A stretch of DNA of 33,431 bases, from positions 1-33,431 of the forward strand of contig JAKLPV010000026.1 of assembly GCA_022013685.1 (NCBI GenBank), given 5' to 3'. Origin of the DNA: Anaerolineae bacterium. Its GTDB lineage: Bacteria > Chloroflexota > Anaerolineae > Anaerolineales > Villigracilaceae. Shown here in pieces: positions 19,035-28,625 of this stretch (position 1 is its first letter; each line of letters starts with the position of its first letter). The notes below the pieces were generated by a model, which ran no database searches, had not been told where the DNA came from, and saw only the letters and a program-made list of their open reading frames with translations. A program made the translations under genes and the position numbers.

Positions 19035-19071
19035 ATTATACAATTGAGATAGTTTGATGTCAAACTATCTC
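19035..19071 (-). promoter_or_regulatory. Consensus promoter overlapped by a perfect palindromic operator, for the pirin-NUDIX operon
   Basis: On the minus strand TTGACA (19063-19058), exactly 17 nt, then TATAAT (19040-19035): both hexamers and the spacing are perfect consensus. A perfect inverted repeat with 12-bp arms, GAGATAGTTTGA and TCAAACTATCTC, spans 19046-19071 and covers the -35 and part of the spacer. A bound dimer there would block RNA polymerase. The shape suits a MarR-type or similar repressor (inference); no regulator gene is adjacent. Confidence 0.8.
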
Positions 19072-19179
19072 GGCCATTCTTTAACAACTCTCTTACAAAC
19101 GGGTTTTGCCTTCTTGATCGGCTGCTTGTGTCACTGCTGGGTTTCGACAGGCTCGACCACCAGCAGTTCCTTAAAACAA
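19072..19179. other. Intergenic stretch between the pirin promoter and the terminator
   Basis: No gene is visible. It contains an 8-bp inverted repeat ACTGCTGG/CCAGCAGT (19133-19140 with 19160-19167), whose loop carries TTTCGACAGGCTCGACC, a sequence of dispersed-repeat character. Together with the two palindromes upstream and the terminator at 19180 this accounts for the gap from 18911 to 19229. Confidence 0.5.
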
Positions 19180-19213
19180 AAAAGCCAGTGAGCTGAAAAG
19201 CTCACTGGCTTTT
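19180..19213 (-). terminator. Strong terminator after the acyl-CoA synthetase/GNAT gene
   Basis: A perfect stem of 15 bp (AAAAGCCAGTGAGCT and its inverse) has a 4-nt loop and T-tracts at both ends, so it could work in both directions. It lies 16 nt after the stop of the minus-strand gene. Confidence 0.92.
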
Positions 19214-19229
19214 GCTTGCTTGCAGGGAA

Positions 19230-21986
19230 TTACAGCGAAATTTCCGCCTTGATCATTCCGGTCTCAGGGTCGGCTTGCATGGAGGAGAAGCCCAGGTGGC
19301 GGCACAACTTCTGCATCGATTCGTTTTCGGGCGAGATGATCGCGATCACGCGTTTGATCTTCTCGCTGCGGGCGACATCCAGCAGGCGTTTGAGCAATTC
19401 CTTGCCCACGCCCTGACCCTGGAATTTGTCGTTAACCAGCATCGTGAAGCGGGCTTCATCGTTCTCGCCGCGGAACTTGCTCAAGCGGGCGACACCGAAG
19501 ACGGCTTTCTCTCCAGCTTCATCCCCTTCGACGACCAGCGCGATTTCGCGGTCATAGTCGTTGTGGGTCATGCGCGCCAGGCGCTCGTGGGTCACACGCT
19601 CGCTCAAAACCATCGGGGAGAGATAGCGCAGGTAAACGGTGCGGTCAGAGAGCGCTTCGTGGAACTTTCGCATCATCGGCTCGTCTTCAGCGCGGATCGG
19701 GCGAATGCTCACTTCGCGGCCATCTTTCATCGCCCACTTGCCGACGTACTTGTTCGGGTAGGGGCGGATCGCCAGCTTGGGCAGTTGATCTTCGCTCAGG
19801 CTCAAGTCGTGCAGCAGCACGCGTCCGTCCAGGGCCAGCAGGCCTTCGGGCGAAGCGATCAGCGGGTTGATATCCAGTTCGGCGATCCAGGGCTGCTCGA
19901 CCACCAATTGGCTGAAACGCACCATCAGTTTTTCGAGCGCGATCAGGTCAACCGGCTTGCGTCCGCGCACACCCTTGAGGGCGTGGAAGATCTTGGTGCG
20001 TTCGATCATGCGGCGCGCCAGGGTCGTATTCAACGGAGGCAGGCTCAGGGCGCGGTCTTTGAAGATCTCGACCAGTTGGCCGCCCATGCCGAAGAGCAGC
20101 ACCGGGCCAAACTGCGGGTCGATGCTCGAGCCGACGATCAGTTCGTAGCCTTCCATCTTGACCATCGGCTGGATGGTGACGCCCAGGAAGTCTTTGGCCG
20201 AAACCAGGCGGGTGACCGATTCTTTGATCTCTTCGTAGGCAGCTATGGCAGCCGCTTCGTCTTTGATGTTGAGCTTGACGCCGCCGACATCGGTTTTGTG
20301 GGTGATGGTCTCAGAGTGGATCTTGATCACGACCGGGAAGCCGAGCTGCTTCGATTTGGCAGCGCATTCTTCGGGAGTGGTGGCGATCAGCATGGGTGTG
20401 ACCGGAATGCCGTACGCGCCGAGCAGTTCCTTCGATTCGACTTCGGTCAGCAGGGTGCGGCCCGATTTGCGCACGCCTTCGATGATCTGGCTGGCTTTTT
20501 CGCGGTCGGGGCCGCTGCCTTCTTCGTCGAGCGGCAGGCTGGGGGTTTCGTAGAGGGTCTTGAGGGCGTGGCTCGATTGCCACATGTAGGTGAAAGCGCG
20601 CGCGGCATCATCGGGATAGGCGAAGGTCGGGATGCCGGCCTTGTTCAGGATGGCCTCGCCCGCGGCGATTTCCTGTCCACCCGACCAGGAGGCCAGGATG
20701 GGTTTGTCGTAGCTCTTGGCGTAAGACTTGAGGGCTTCGGCGGTGGCAGTCGGGTCGGTCATGGCCTGCGGGGTCAGAATGACCAGCAAGCCGTCGCTGT
20801 TCGGGTCCTGGGCGGCCACTTCGAGGGACTTGGCATAGCGCTCGGGGCTGGCATCACCGATGATGTCGATCGGGTTGTTGTGGCTCCAGGCGCTGGGCAG
20901 GAACTCGCTCAGTTTGTCCATGGTTTCCTGCGAAACTTCGGCCAGTTCGCCGCCGTTGGTCAGCAGGGTATCGGTGGCCAGCACGCCGGGGCCGCCGGCA
21001 TTTGTCAAAATGGTCAGGCGCGGGCCCTTGGGGCGCGGTTGGCGCCCGAGCACTTCGGCCATCGAGAAGATTTCGCTGATGTTGTTGACGCGCAGCACAC
21101 CGGCGCGGCGGAAAGCCACATCCAGCACTTCGTCTGAGCCGGTCAATGAACCGGTGTGGCTGGCCGCTGCTTTGGCGGCGCCTTCAGTGCGGCCCGGTTT
21201 GATAACGATGATCGGCTTGGTCAGGGCTACTTCGCGCGCGGCGGAAAGGAAGGAACGCGCATTGCCGATGCTTTCCATGTAAATCACGATGCTCTCAGTG
21301 TGCGGGTCATCGCCCAGATAGTAGATCAGGTCGCCCCAGTCAACATCCAGCATCGAGCCGACCGAAACGAAGTGCGAGAAACCGACATTTTCCTTGAAGG
21401 ACCAGTCCAGCACGGCGGTGCAGAGCGCGCCAGATTGGCTGATGAAGGCCACGTTACCCTTGCGCGCCATGCCGGCGGCGAAAGTGGCGTTGATGCCGCT
21501 GACGGGGCTCATCACGCCCAGGCAGTTCGGGCCGACGATGCGCATCTTGTATTTGCGCGCATTTTCGAGCAGTTGGCGCTCAAGCTCGACGCCTTCGGGG
21601 CCGATTTCCTTGAAGCCAGCCGAGATCACGATAACACCTTTGACGCCCATTTCGCCGCACTCGGCCACAATGCCGGGGATGGCGGTCGAAGGAGTGACGA
21701 TCACGGCCAGGTCAACCGTATCGGGCACATCCTTGATGCTCGGGTAGGCCTTGATGCCGAGCAGGCTGGAGCGCTTGGGGTTGATCGGGAAGACCGCGCC
21801 GCCGAAGGGGCTGCTGATCAGGTTCCACAGGATGGTGCGGCCGACGCTGCCTTCTTTTTCGGTCGCGCCAATGACGGCCACGTTCTTGGGGGCAAAAATG
21901 GACTCAAGTGCGCCCTGGGTGTATTGGTAGACGTCGTGCGCCGGGTCAAATAAGTTTTTCGGACGGTTGATGGAAGGTGTTGTCAT
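19230..21986 (-). CDS. ADP-forming acyl-CoA synthetase fused to GNAT acetyltransferase (PatZ/Pat-like)
   Basis: A 918-residue protein. It has a CoA-binding domain (about 28-150, [14 protein letters not shown]), a succinyl-CoA-ligase-like domain (155-480), an ATP-grasp domain (about 505-730) and a GNAT domain (about 755-918, with acetyl-CoA loop QGQGVGKEL at 857-865). Pat/PatZ enzymes with this layout acetylate lysines, for example to switch off acetyl-CoA synthetase. In those enzymes the synthetase half is thought to lack its catalytic His. Here ASHTGS keeps a His at 277 where ADP-forming acetyl-CoA synthetases are phosphorylated, so the synthetase half may be active. AAGGAAAA lies 6 nt before the ATG. 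The gene stands alone between its own intergenic region and a strong terminator. Confidence 0.93.
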   Translation of the reverse strand: MTTPSINRPKNLFDPAHDVYQYTQGALESIFAPKNVAVIGATEKEGSVGRTILWNLISSPFGGAVFPINPKRSSLLGIKAYPSIKDVPDTVDLAVIVTPSTAIPGIVAECGEMGVKGVIVISAGFKEIGPEGVELERQLLENARKYKMRIVGPNCLGVMSPVSGINATFAAGMARKGNVAFISQSGALCTAVLDWSFKENVGFSHFVSVGSMLDVDWGDLIYYLGDDPHTESIVIYMESIGNARSFLSAAREVALTKPIIVIKPGRTEGAAKAAASHTGSLTGSDEVLDVAFRRAGVLRVNNISEIFSMAEVLGRQPRPKGPRLTILTNAGGPGVLATDTLLTNGGELAEVSQETMDKLSEFLPSAWSHNNPIDIIGDASPERYAKSLEVAAQDPNSDGLLVILTPQAMTDPTATAEALKSYAKSYDKPILASWSGGQEIAAGEAILNKAGIPTFAYPDDAARAFTYMWQSSHALKTLYETPSLPLDEEGSGPDREKASQIIEGVRKSGRTLLTEVESKELLGAYGIPVTPMLIATTPEECAAKSKQLGFPVVIKIHSETITHKTDVGGVKLNIKDEAAAIAAYEEIKESVTRLVSAKDFLGVTIQPMVKMEGYELIVGSSIDPQFGPVLLFGMGGQLVEIFKDRALSLPPLNTTLARRMIERTKIFHALKGVRGRKPVDLIALEKLMVRFSQLVVEQPWIAELDINPLIASPEGLLALDGRVLLHDLSLSEDQLPKLAIRPYPNKYVGKWAMKDGREVSIRPIRAEDEPMMRKFHEALSDRTVYLRYLSPMVLSERVTHERLARMTHNDYDREIALVVEGDEAGEKAVFGVARLSKFRGENDEARFTMLVNDKFQGQGVGKELLKRLLDVARSEKIKRVIAIISPENESMQKLCRHLGFSSMQADPETGMIKAEISL

Positions 21987-22233
21987 AAGTTATTTTCCTT
22001 TTAAATTAACTGGCCGGGGCCAGGAGATGTGCCGGTTAAAAAGCCCGTTCTATTATACGGCCTTCGCGCGTCAAACCCTGCCTGTAAGTGTCATGAATTT
22101 CGGGTTAAGAATGTCTATATTTTTTGGCTTGCGGGTACAATAGGATTGGGAAATGCCCGTTTTTGCGGCACAGGCGGTTGTTCGGCTGAATCAGAGTTGG
22201 GCGGCTTTGCCAAATATAAAGGGAAAGTAAACA

Positions 22234-22908
22234 ATGGCAGATATGTTTTTGTTCATGCGGCATGGTTGGAAAAGTGTTTGGAAACAAAAAACCATTTGGC
22301 TTTTCAGCGCACTACCTATTTTTAATCAATTATTTAATATTTTCGAATCGAAAGAAACCCGAATTTGCTCTTGCAGTGTATTTCGGTAATATTAGGTTTT
22401 ATTTTCATCATTCTGTCTTTTATTAGCATCATTGGAGTACCATTTCTTGCATACCGCTCTTTGATTGGGGCCCCAGCAACGATTCGAGAAACTTTATCGG
22501 CGGTTAAGAAATTTTCTGGTAGGGTAATCGGGTGTTCTTGTCTTGGCCTTCTTGCACTTTCACCAATAATTTTTTGGATTTTGGCTACTTCCATAGACAA
22601 TTCAACGCACACCCTTGAAATTTCAAATAATATAAATTTAGTGATTTTGCCTCTTTCGATTTTTACTGCGTTAGGACAATTCACCATTATTACATTTTTT
22701 GAAAAGGATTGGGGTATTCGACAAAGCTTAGCTAAGGCTTGGAATCTTTTCACAAGCCACTTCTGCGTTCTTGCAATTCTCGGACTGATCTTAACGGTAA
22801 TATTTAACGTATATCTTGTAATTTCAGGCTTATTGACCGTATTAATTCAATCAGGCTTTGACATTGCATCAATTAGCAATTTCAATATGCTTGCTCCGCA
22901 AGCATCCT
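22234..22908 (+). CDS. Membrane protein, exon 1 (5' part, interrupted by intron; one-base frameshift)
   Basis: A likely start at the ATG at 22234, with GGGAAAG before it, gives MADMFLFMRHGWKSVWKQKT, a typical opening of small polytopic membrane proteins of Anaerolineae. That frame stops at 22378-22383. The next frame, open from about 22338, continues the protein (NPNLLLQC, then several membrane helices to 22908). One extra A in the run at 22355-22357 would join them as ESKENPNLL. The exon ends one base into a codon, where the intron starts with GTGCGAC. The product has about four to five visible helices. Function unknown; the plan recalls YciC-like or GDPD membrane-domain proteins. The region is AT-rich compared with its neighbours. 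Confidence 0.7.
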
Positions 22909-23718
22909 GTGCGACCTGTTCGCTCGAAACTACTCGCAAGGGTGGAGGTTGAGCGGCGAAAGTCGTTTTTTGATTTTCGTAACTGCATATCCATGCAGGT
23001 AAATGATACTGCGCAAGCGGTATCTCTATAACCCCTGCCTCCCTAGTGAACGGGAGACAGCCCCTTCCCTCGGCGTGCGCCTGGTAAACGCGGGTCGAAA
23101 GCGGGAAGTCAAGAGCAAAGCTGCCAAACCGGATGGCGGAAGTGCTCGGGCAGGCGACTATGGATAAGACAACTGAAGGTGTATTGAGGTGCCGTCATGC
23201 GGAACCAGCCAAAGCCGGTTGAAAGGCTAGCCCAAAAAGGGAACGGTCTCAAGGTTTATCAGGCAGGATTCTGATAGGCGTTCACTCACAACGAGACCCG
23301 GCATAAAGCACCGTCCTAACGTCGCGTAAAATGGATGTGCGGAACAGAGTAACCCGTTTGATGCTCTCCAAACCATCGGAGCAGGTAACCAACCGCAAGC
23401 CCAAACGGGAGAGATGGCCCAAGAAGCGAATGCCTTCGGGAAAGCCGAAGGATATGCTGACGTGGGCCGGGTGTACGGGAAGGCCAGGGTACTCGATGAG
23501 CAAGGGTCTTATGACACACGTTTCTGACGTAGTGAAGACGGAGCGTTCTACGAACGTTCGGCTCTGAAAGGGCACTCGCCAAGCCGCAGCTATCGGAAGG
23601 TTCGGTGGTTGTGGTGCTGATGACAACAGCCCGTATGCTCAAGAGCCGGATGAAGCGAAAGTTTCATGTCCGGTTCGGTACCGGCGGTGGGGTGGTTGCC
23701 CACCCCACCGACCGGAAT
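22909..23718 (+). mobile_element. Group II intron without intron-encoded protein (810 nt)
   Basis: The 5' end is GTGCGAC, the group II consensus. Domain V fills 23643-23676 and has exactly 34 nt: 7-bp stem GAGCCGG/CCGGTTC with the AGC triad, a 2-nt GU bulge, a second 7-bp stem and a GAAA tetraloop. Domain VI (23681-23715) is a long stem whose only bulged base is A at 23711, seven nucleotides before the last intron base, as required for branching. The intron ends in AAT (AY). Splicing joins T at 22908 to TA at 23719, making a Leu codon, and the frame then stays open for 44 more codons. No reverse transcriptase frame is present. GGATG at 23131-23135 could be EBS1 for CATCC just before the intron. 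A maturase must act in trans if it splices. Confidence 0.92.
23643..23718 (+). ncRNA. Catalytic domains V and VI of the group II intron
   Basis: Domain V is a 34-nt hairpin with the catalytic AGC triad (23644-23646), GAAA tetraloop (23657-23660) and 2-nt bulge (23668-23669). Domain VI pairs CCGGC plus GGTGGGGTGG with CCACCCCACC plus G, leaves A at 23711 unpaired, then CCGG. All pairs are Watson-Crick except G-U pairs in domain V. The intact pairing argues against long decay. Confidence 0.9.
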
Positions 23719-23855
23719 TAAGTAAAAACTTGTTATTTGTATTAATAAATGGTATTGGCCAAATCATCTTTGTTCCATTAAGCGCGTCTATGTTTGTTTC
23801 GGCATACTTGAAATACAGTGATGTAAAATTACCTTTTCTAATGAGGATAAGGTAG
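23719..23855 (+). CDS. Membrane protein, exon 2 (3' part)
   Basis: Joined to exon 1 it reads L-SKNLLFVLINGIGQIIFVPL, then SASMFVSAYLKYSDVKLPFL and MRIR before TAG at 23853-23855. It adds a last membrane helix and a short cytoplasmic tail, which is what such proteins need. It has no start codon or ribosome site of its own, so it has meaning only as a spliced exon. The 177 bp from here to guaB contain small inverted repeats (GTCTCCCA/TGGGAGAC near 23865-23895 and CTATGC/GCATAG at 23981-24000) but no supported gene. Confidence 0.8.
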
Positions 23856-24032
23856 CCAACAACCGTCTCCCAACAAAGCGCATCTGACGTGGGAGACCGT
23901 GGTACGCTTCGCGGTCAAGCATTCAGGCAGGGAATAAACCCATGAGCATCCTGTCCTTCGATCAAGTGCTGCCTACAGGTCTATGCAGAAACCAGCATAG
24001 CCAAAAATTTATTAGAACGGAAACAAATCCCT

Positions 24033-25496
24033 ATGAAAATACGCCCCACCAAAGGACTGACCTTTGAAGATGTCCTGCTCGTCCCGCGCCGCTCGCCGAT
24101 CAAGTCGCGGCGCGATGTCAGCACCCGCACCCGCTTGACGGATCACATTTCGCTCAACATTCCGGTGGTCAGCGCCAACATGGACACCGTCACCGAAGCG
24201 CGCATGGCAATTGCCATGGCCAAGAACGGCGGTATTGGCATCCTGCATCGTTTCATGACCATCGAGCAGCACGTCAACCAGGTGCGGCGGGTTAAACGCG
24301 CCCAGGGATTTATCGTCGAATCGCCCTATTCCATCCAGCTTTCGGCCTCGCTCGAAGAAGCCCGGCGCTTGATGGAACGTTACGACGTGGGCGGATTGGC
24401 CGTGCTGGATGATGAATCCGGCAAACTGGCCGGACTGATCACCCGGCGTGACCTGCTGCTGGCTCCCGAAAGCCTGGCTACCGTTAAACAGGCCATGACT
24501 TCCCGTGAACGCCTGATCGTTGCCCCGCCCGGGGTGACCGTTGAGCAGGCGCGCGAGGCCCTTTATCGTAATCGCATCGAAAAACTGCCGGTCGTAGATG
24601 CCGACGGCAGTCTGTTGGGGCTGATCACCGCCCAGGATGTGACCCAGCCGCGTGAAAACCCCTCCGCCAGCCTGGACGGCAAAGGCCGCCTGATGGTTGG
24701 CGCGGCGATTGGTGTCACCGCCAACGAAATGGAGCGGGCCGCGGCTCTGCTCGAAGCCGGGGCGGATGCCCTTGTGCTCGATATTGCCCACGGTCACGCC
24801 GACCACTGCATCCAGATGGTCAAGAAGATTCGCGCAGATTTCCCCGCGGCCCAGATCATCGCCGGCAACGTCGCCTCGCGCGACGGGGCGCGTGAACTGG
24901 CCGAGGCCGGGGCCAGTGCCATCAAAGTGGGGATCGGCCCGGGGTCGATCTGCACCACGCGCATCGTGACCGGTTTCGGCGTCCCGCAATTAACGGCGAT
25001 CATCGATTCGGTCGAAGGTGTGCGTGAATCCGGCATCGACATCCCGGTCATCGCCGACGGCGGCATCCAAAAAGCCGGGGACCTGGTCAAGGCCCTGGCA
25101 GCCGGCGCGGAGACGGTCATGGTCGGCAGCCTGTTTGCCGGCACGGAGGAAGCCCCCGGTTCGCCGGTCATCCGCGACGGACAAAAGGTCAAGGTCGTGC
25201 GCGGCATGGCCTCGCTGGGCGCCACAATGGGACGCCGCGCCGCCGAGCGCGGGCAGGACGAAAGCGCCGAAGACGCCGAGGACTGGGACAAGGTCGTGCC
25301 GGAAGGTGTCGAAGCGGTTGTGCCGTATCGCGGTCTGGTCTCCGAAGTGCTGACTCAACTGGTCGGCGGGCTGCGCTCAGGCCTGAGCTACGGCGGGGCG
25401 CACAACATCAAGGAATTGCAGGAAAACGCCGAATTCATCGAGATCACCCCGGCCGGCCAGCGCGAATCCGGTTCGCACGATGTGCGCAAGATCTAA
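24033..25496 (+). CDS. guaB: Inosine-5'-monophosphate dehydrogenase
   Basis: A 487-residue enzyme that oxidises IMP to XMP with NAD+, the committed step to GMP. The barrel begins at residue 1, two CBS domains lie at about 94-205, and the catalytic loop [15 protein letters not shown] carries C307. The mobile flap and Arg region are present (about 400-440). The length is that of typical bacterial IMPDH. No strong ribosome site is visible (GGAAACAAATCCCT before the ATG). It stands alone; guaA is not in the window. Confidence 0.97.
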   Translation: MKIRPTKGLTFEDVLLVPRRSPIKSRRDVSTRTRLTDHISLNIPVVSANMDTVTEARMAIAMAKNGGIGILHRFMTIEQHVNQVRRVKRAQGFIVESPYSIQLSASLEEARRLMERYDVGGLAVLDDESGKLAGLITRRDLLLAPESLATVKQAMTSRERLIVAPPGVTVEQAREALYRNRIEKLPVVDADGSLLGLITAQDVTQPRENPSASLDGKGRLMVGAAIGVTANEMERAAALLEAGADALVLDIAHGHADHCIQMVKKIRADFPAAQIIAGNVASRDGARELAEAGASAIKVGIGPGSICTTRIVTGFGVPQLTAIIDSVEGVRESGIDIPVIADGGIQKAGDLVKALAAGAETVMVGSLFAGTEEAPGSPVIRDGQKVKVVRGMASLGATMGRRAAERGQDESAEDAEDWDKVVPEGVEAVVPYRGLVSEVLTQLVGGLRSGLSYGGAHNIKELQENAEFIEITPAGQRESGSHDVRKI

Positions 25497-25607
25497 GCCC
25501 GGGTTTCCCGGTCTGCATCATGGTTGGGGATTATTCCTGGCCTCGCTGCCGGGCAAAAAGACCGCGACCGTCTGTAAAACCGATCAATACAACCCGGCTC
25601 TTTTCAA

Positions 25608-25631
25608 TGAATCATGTATTGAATCATGTAT
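25608..25631 (+). repeat. Tandem 12-bp duplication
   Basis: TGAATCATGTAT occurs twice in direct succession, about 70 bp before the DUF418 gene. It might hold two adjacent protein sites or be a simple slippage duplication. Confidence 0.6.
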
Positions 25632-25699
25632 TTTGATTTTGCTGCCAACTTTCCGAAGTGTGGAAGCGTAAACCAAGTAAACCATTTCTGGAGGACACC

Positions 25700-26965
25700 A
25701 TGAGCCCTGATCAAGTTTTACCCGCCCCCGTTGCCCCCGTCCAACAGGCCGAGCGCATCCAAATTGTGGACATCCTGCGCGGTTTTGCGCTGTTCGGAAT
25801 CCTGCTCGTCAATATGATGATTTTTAGCCGCCCATTTCAGGTGATCCTGTTTCCGGTAGAGCCGTCTTTGCCCTGGTTTGACTACGCCGCTGAATGGCTG
25901 ATCCATTTCTTTGGCGAAGGAAAATTCTATGCCCTGTTTTCGATGCTCTTCGGGCTGGGATTGACCCTGCAAATGGAACGCATCGAAGCGCGCGGCGGAC
26001 GCTTTGTCCCGCTTTATCTGCGCCGTTTGCTCGTCCTGCTTGGTATTGGCCTGGTTCACGCCTTTCTGATTTGGATGGGCGACATCCTGATCATGTATGC
26101 GCTGCTCGGCTTCCTGCTTGTCCTCTTCCGAAAGGCCAAACCGCGCACATTGCTCATTTGGGCGGTTATTTTGATTTCCATCCCTCTGTTGTTCAACGCC
26201 GCTGCCGCTGGACTGATCGAATTAGGTCGCTCCACTCCCGAGGGTGCAGAGCAGATCGATATCGCCTTTGCCGAAGCCACTGCCAGTTTTGCCGCCGATC
26301 TTGATCGCGCCAATCGCGTCTATTCGAGCGGGAGCTTCCTCGAAATCACTGAACAACGTATCTATGACTACACCAGCATGGGCTTGTCTGCGTTTTTTGT
26401 AATGGGCTTCAATGTTTTGGGCATGTTCCTGATTGGTGTCTATTTTGGCAAGCGCGAAATTTTCAAAAACCTGCAAGCCAACCGCGGCTTCTTTCGCAAG
26501 CTGCTCTTCTGGGGATTACTGATTGGCCTGACCGGAAACGCCGTCTATGCCACGCTCATCATGCCGCTCCCGCGCATCGAACTTTCCGGGCCGCTGCTGC
26601 TGGCGAGCGCTGCACAAGCGATTGGTGCGCCGCTCTTAACCCTGGCCTACATTTCCACATTTTGCCTGCTGGCGCTTTCGCCTGCCTGGGGCGAACGGCT
26701 CAAAATCCTGGCCCCGGTCGGACAGATGGCGCTCAGCAATTACCTGACCCAATCCATCGTTTGCACCCTGATTTTTTACGCCTATGGCCTGGGCTTTTTT
26801 GGACAGATGGGCGCGGCGGCGGGCATAGGCCTGACCATCGTGATTTACCTGATCCAGATTCCCCTTAGCCACTGGTGGATGAAACGCTTCAAATATGGTC
26901 CCGCTGAATGGCTTTGGCGCTCATTAACCTATATGAAGTTCCAGCCAATCCGCAGGATGGCATGA
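25700..26965 (+). CDS. DUF418 domain-containing membrane protein
   Basis: A 421-residue polytopic membrane protein. The ATG at 25700 follows GGAGG by 5 nt; an upstream start at 25658 is less likely. The N-terminus ERIQIVDILRGFALFGILLVN is the hallmark of this family, with about 8-10 helices after it, and the C-terminal GPAEWLWRSLTY is the typical DUF418 end. Related proteins resemble acyltransferase-type membrane proteins (YeiB-like) with no proven reaction. A good terminator follows after 9 bp. Confidence 0.93.
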   Translation: MSPDQVLPAPVAPVQQAERIQIVDILRGFALFGILLVNMMIFSRPFQVILFPVEPSLPWFDYAAEWLIHFFGEGKFYALFSMLFGLGLTLQMERIEARGGRFVPLYLRRLLVLLGIGLVHAFLIWMGDILIMYALLGFLLVLFRKAKPRTLLIWAVILISIPLLFNAAAAGLIELGRSTPEGAEQIDIAFAEATASFAADLDRANRVYSSGSFLEITEQRIYDYTSMGLSAFFVMGFNVLGMFLIGVYFGKREIFKNLQANRGFFRKLLFWGLLIGLTGNAVYATLIMPLPRIELSGPLLLASAAQAIGAPLLTLAYISTFCLLALSPAWGERLKILAPVGQMALSNYLTQSIVCTLIFYAYGLGFFGQMGAAAGIGLTIVIYLIQIPLSHWWMKRFKYGPAEWLWRSLTYMKFQPIRRMA

Positions 26966-26974
26966 GAATTATTG

Positions 26975-27006
26975 CCGCATCGGCAAGGCGATGCGGTCTT
27001 CTCTTT
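26975..27006 (+). terminator. Terminator after the DUF418 gene
   Basis: CCGCATCG and CGATGCGG (8 bp, perfect) around GCAAGG are followed by a T-rich stretch TCTTCTCTTT. Confidence 0.75.
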
Positions 27007-27117
27007 GGGAAGATGGTTTTGAGCAGGTTCGGGATTAATATCGCGGCAACCCATGGAAAATTGGCGTCAGGCCCGCTGAAATTAACCGGTGGCAGGCAGC
27101 CGGGCGAGGAAGCGAAA

Positions 27118-28284
27118 ATGAACAGATTGTTATCAAAAAAAACGAATCTACGTTTCGTAACCATCTTAATTCTTGGATTCCTGCTTTTGATGACTTGGTG
27201 GTTGTGGTCGGCATCCCCCGATACGGTCTTTAGAATCGTCCGCTACAATGTCTCCGGGGTTGATGATTATAAAATATTTGCGAGCAGGCCCTTGCAGGCA
27301 AGCCAAACCTCCTTTCATTTCATGGAGAGTTCTGATATCTCACGGGTTCCACAGATGGTCGACCTTGGCGAGAAGGGGAATATTGCTCTTGATACACTCT
27401 TGCAATCGAATAATACCACTGCGTTTCTTATCATCAAAGATGACACCATACTCTTCGAAAAATATTTTAACGGTGGCGCTCGATTGTCCCCATCGTTATC
27501 CTTCTCGATGGCAAAATCATTCCTGTCTGCGCTAATTGGAACTGCGATTGATGATGGTTACATTCAATCTGTCGATCAACCGGTGACAGACTTTGTTCCG
27601 GAATTGGCGGCGAACGGTTTCGAGCGTGTAACCATTGAGCACTTGTTGCAAATGACTTCGGGAATGGATTACGTGGAGAATGATAATCCTTTTGGCATAC
27701 ATCCTCGTTTTTACTATACCAGGAGCCTGGAAAGCGAAATCCTGAAATTGAAAGCGGGAGGAGAGTCGGGCCAACAGTTCACCTATAAGTCTGGAGAAAA
27801 TGCTCTTCTTGGGTTAATCCTGACCCGAGCCTTGGGCGCAAAAACGATCACTGAATATATGCAAGAACGGCTTTGGGAACCGCTGGGCATGGAGCATGAT
27901 GGCGCGTGGAGCATCGACCACGAAGGGGGCGGTCTCGAGAAAACCTGGTGCTGCCTGAGCGCTACCGCAAGGGATTTTGCCAAGTTGGGCCGCCTCTATC
28001 TAAACGGTGGAAACTGGAGTGGCGAGCAGGTTCTCTCCCAGGAGTGGGTTGAGCAGTCCACAAAAATCGATACAACCGAAGGAAGCGCATGGAACTATCA
28101 ATACCAATGGTGGTTGGTATCGCAAGAAGGCGTCGACTATATGGCGATCGGGCATTTGGAACAGTATCTTTACATCAATCCTGAAGAACGAGTGATCATT
28201 GTTCGCCTGGGCACGGGCGGAGGTGAGCTGGATCGGCAGGATTGGTTGGAAATCCTGGAATTCCTTGCCAAAGAGGCGAGATGA
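27118..28284 (+). CDS. Serine hydrolase of the beta-lactamase class C/esterase family
   Basis: A 388-residue protein from the ATG at 27118, preceded by GAGGAAG; a longer frame to 26908 overlaps the DUF418 gene and terminator and is rejected. A signal anchor lies at about 12-30, so the enzyme faces outward. SFSMAKSF holds the SxxK pair (S130, K133). TYKSGENALLG supplies the Tyr loop (YKS where YxN is usual), and IGHLEQYLYI near the end stands for the KTG/HxG strand. Relatives cut ester or peptide bonds, including 6-aminohexanoate-type substrates; true beta-lactamase activity is not implied. Confidence 0.9.
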   Translation: MNRLLSKKTNLRFVTILILGFLLLMTWWLWSASPDTVFRIVRYNVSGVDDYKIFASRPLQASQTSFHFMESSDISRVPQMVDLGEKGNIALDTLLQSNNTTAFLIIKDDTILFEKYFNGGARLSPSLSFSMAKSFLSALIGTAIDDGYIQSVDQPVTDFVPELAANGFERVTIEHLLQMTSGMDYVENDNPFGIHPRFYYTRSLESEILKLKAGGESGQQFTYKSGENALLGLILTRALGAKTITEYMQERLWEPLGMEHDGAWSIDHEGGGLEKTWCCLSATARDFAKLGRLYLNGGNWSGEQVLSQEWVEQSTKIDTTEGSAWNYQYQWWLVSQEGVDYMAIGHLEQYLYINPEERVIIVRLGTGGGELDRQDWLEILEFLAKEAR

Positions 28285-28625
28285 TGAAGCTATTGGCTTT
28301 TTGTCTGCGCTCGGTTTGAGCGCAGGCAGTTCTCTGCGGAAGGCTTTTTGCTCGCAGAAAACTGTCAGGGTTGCAAACTGATTGCCCTTGTTGGTGTATT
28401 GCAGATTGCTCTTATTGTGGTGTAAACTTACAGGGAGCGCTGATTCCCAAAGAAACCGATTAGTTTTGTTGTGCATGAAAATTGCAATAAAAGCGATTGG
28501 CTTGGAATGTGTTTTTTGCAGTAGTATGAGATGCGACTTTTGAATAATACAGGTTTTGATCCTGGATGAATTTTTTATAAATACTCAGGTCACCGAAGCT
28601 TATCTTGGGGTATTGGAGTTGGAAA
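28285..28625. other. 340-bp intergenic region with hairpins
   Basis: No gene is supported. Two hairpins follow the hydrolase: CTGCGCTC/GAGCGCAG near 28303-28326, and CAGTTCTCTGC/GCAGAAAACTG further on. They may end its transcript although no strong T-run follows. A weak promoter TTGATC-N16-TAAATA (28556-28583) stands before the sensor-like gene. Confidence 0.5.

Noticed and set aside
19212..21137. Long open frame of 641 codons on the plus strand
   Set aside because: It lies fully opposite the PatZ-like gene, whose domains and motifs are clear. The frame is a shadow of GC-rich codon use; its product is rich in His, Gln, Asp and Gly runs without any domain.
22909..23718. Small open frames inside the intron as a degraded reverse transcriptase
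   Set aside because: None shows RT motifs such as YADD or the X or HNH domains, and the interior fits structured RNA.
23865..23930. Possible attC-like recombination site (CCCAACAAAGCGCATCTGACG) before guaB
   Set aside because: The left side recalls integron attC sites, but the matching right half with GTTRRRY is missing and no gene cassette or integrase is nearby.
23941..24060. Upstream frame starting at ATG 23941 that overlaps guaB
   Set aside because: About 40 codons, weak ribosome site, no conserved feature; a regulatory leader cannot be shown.
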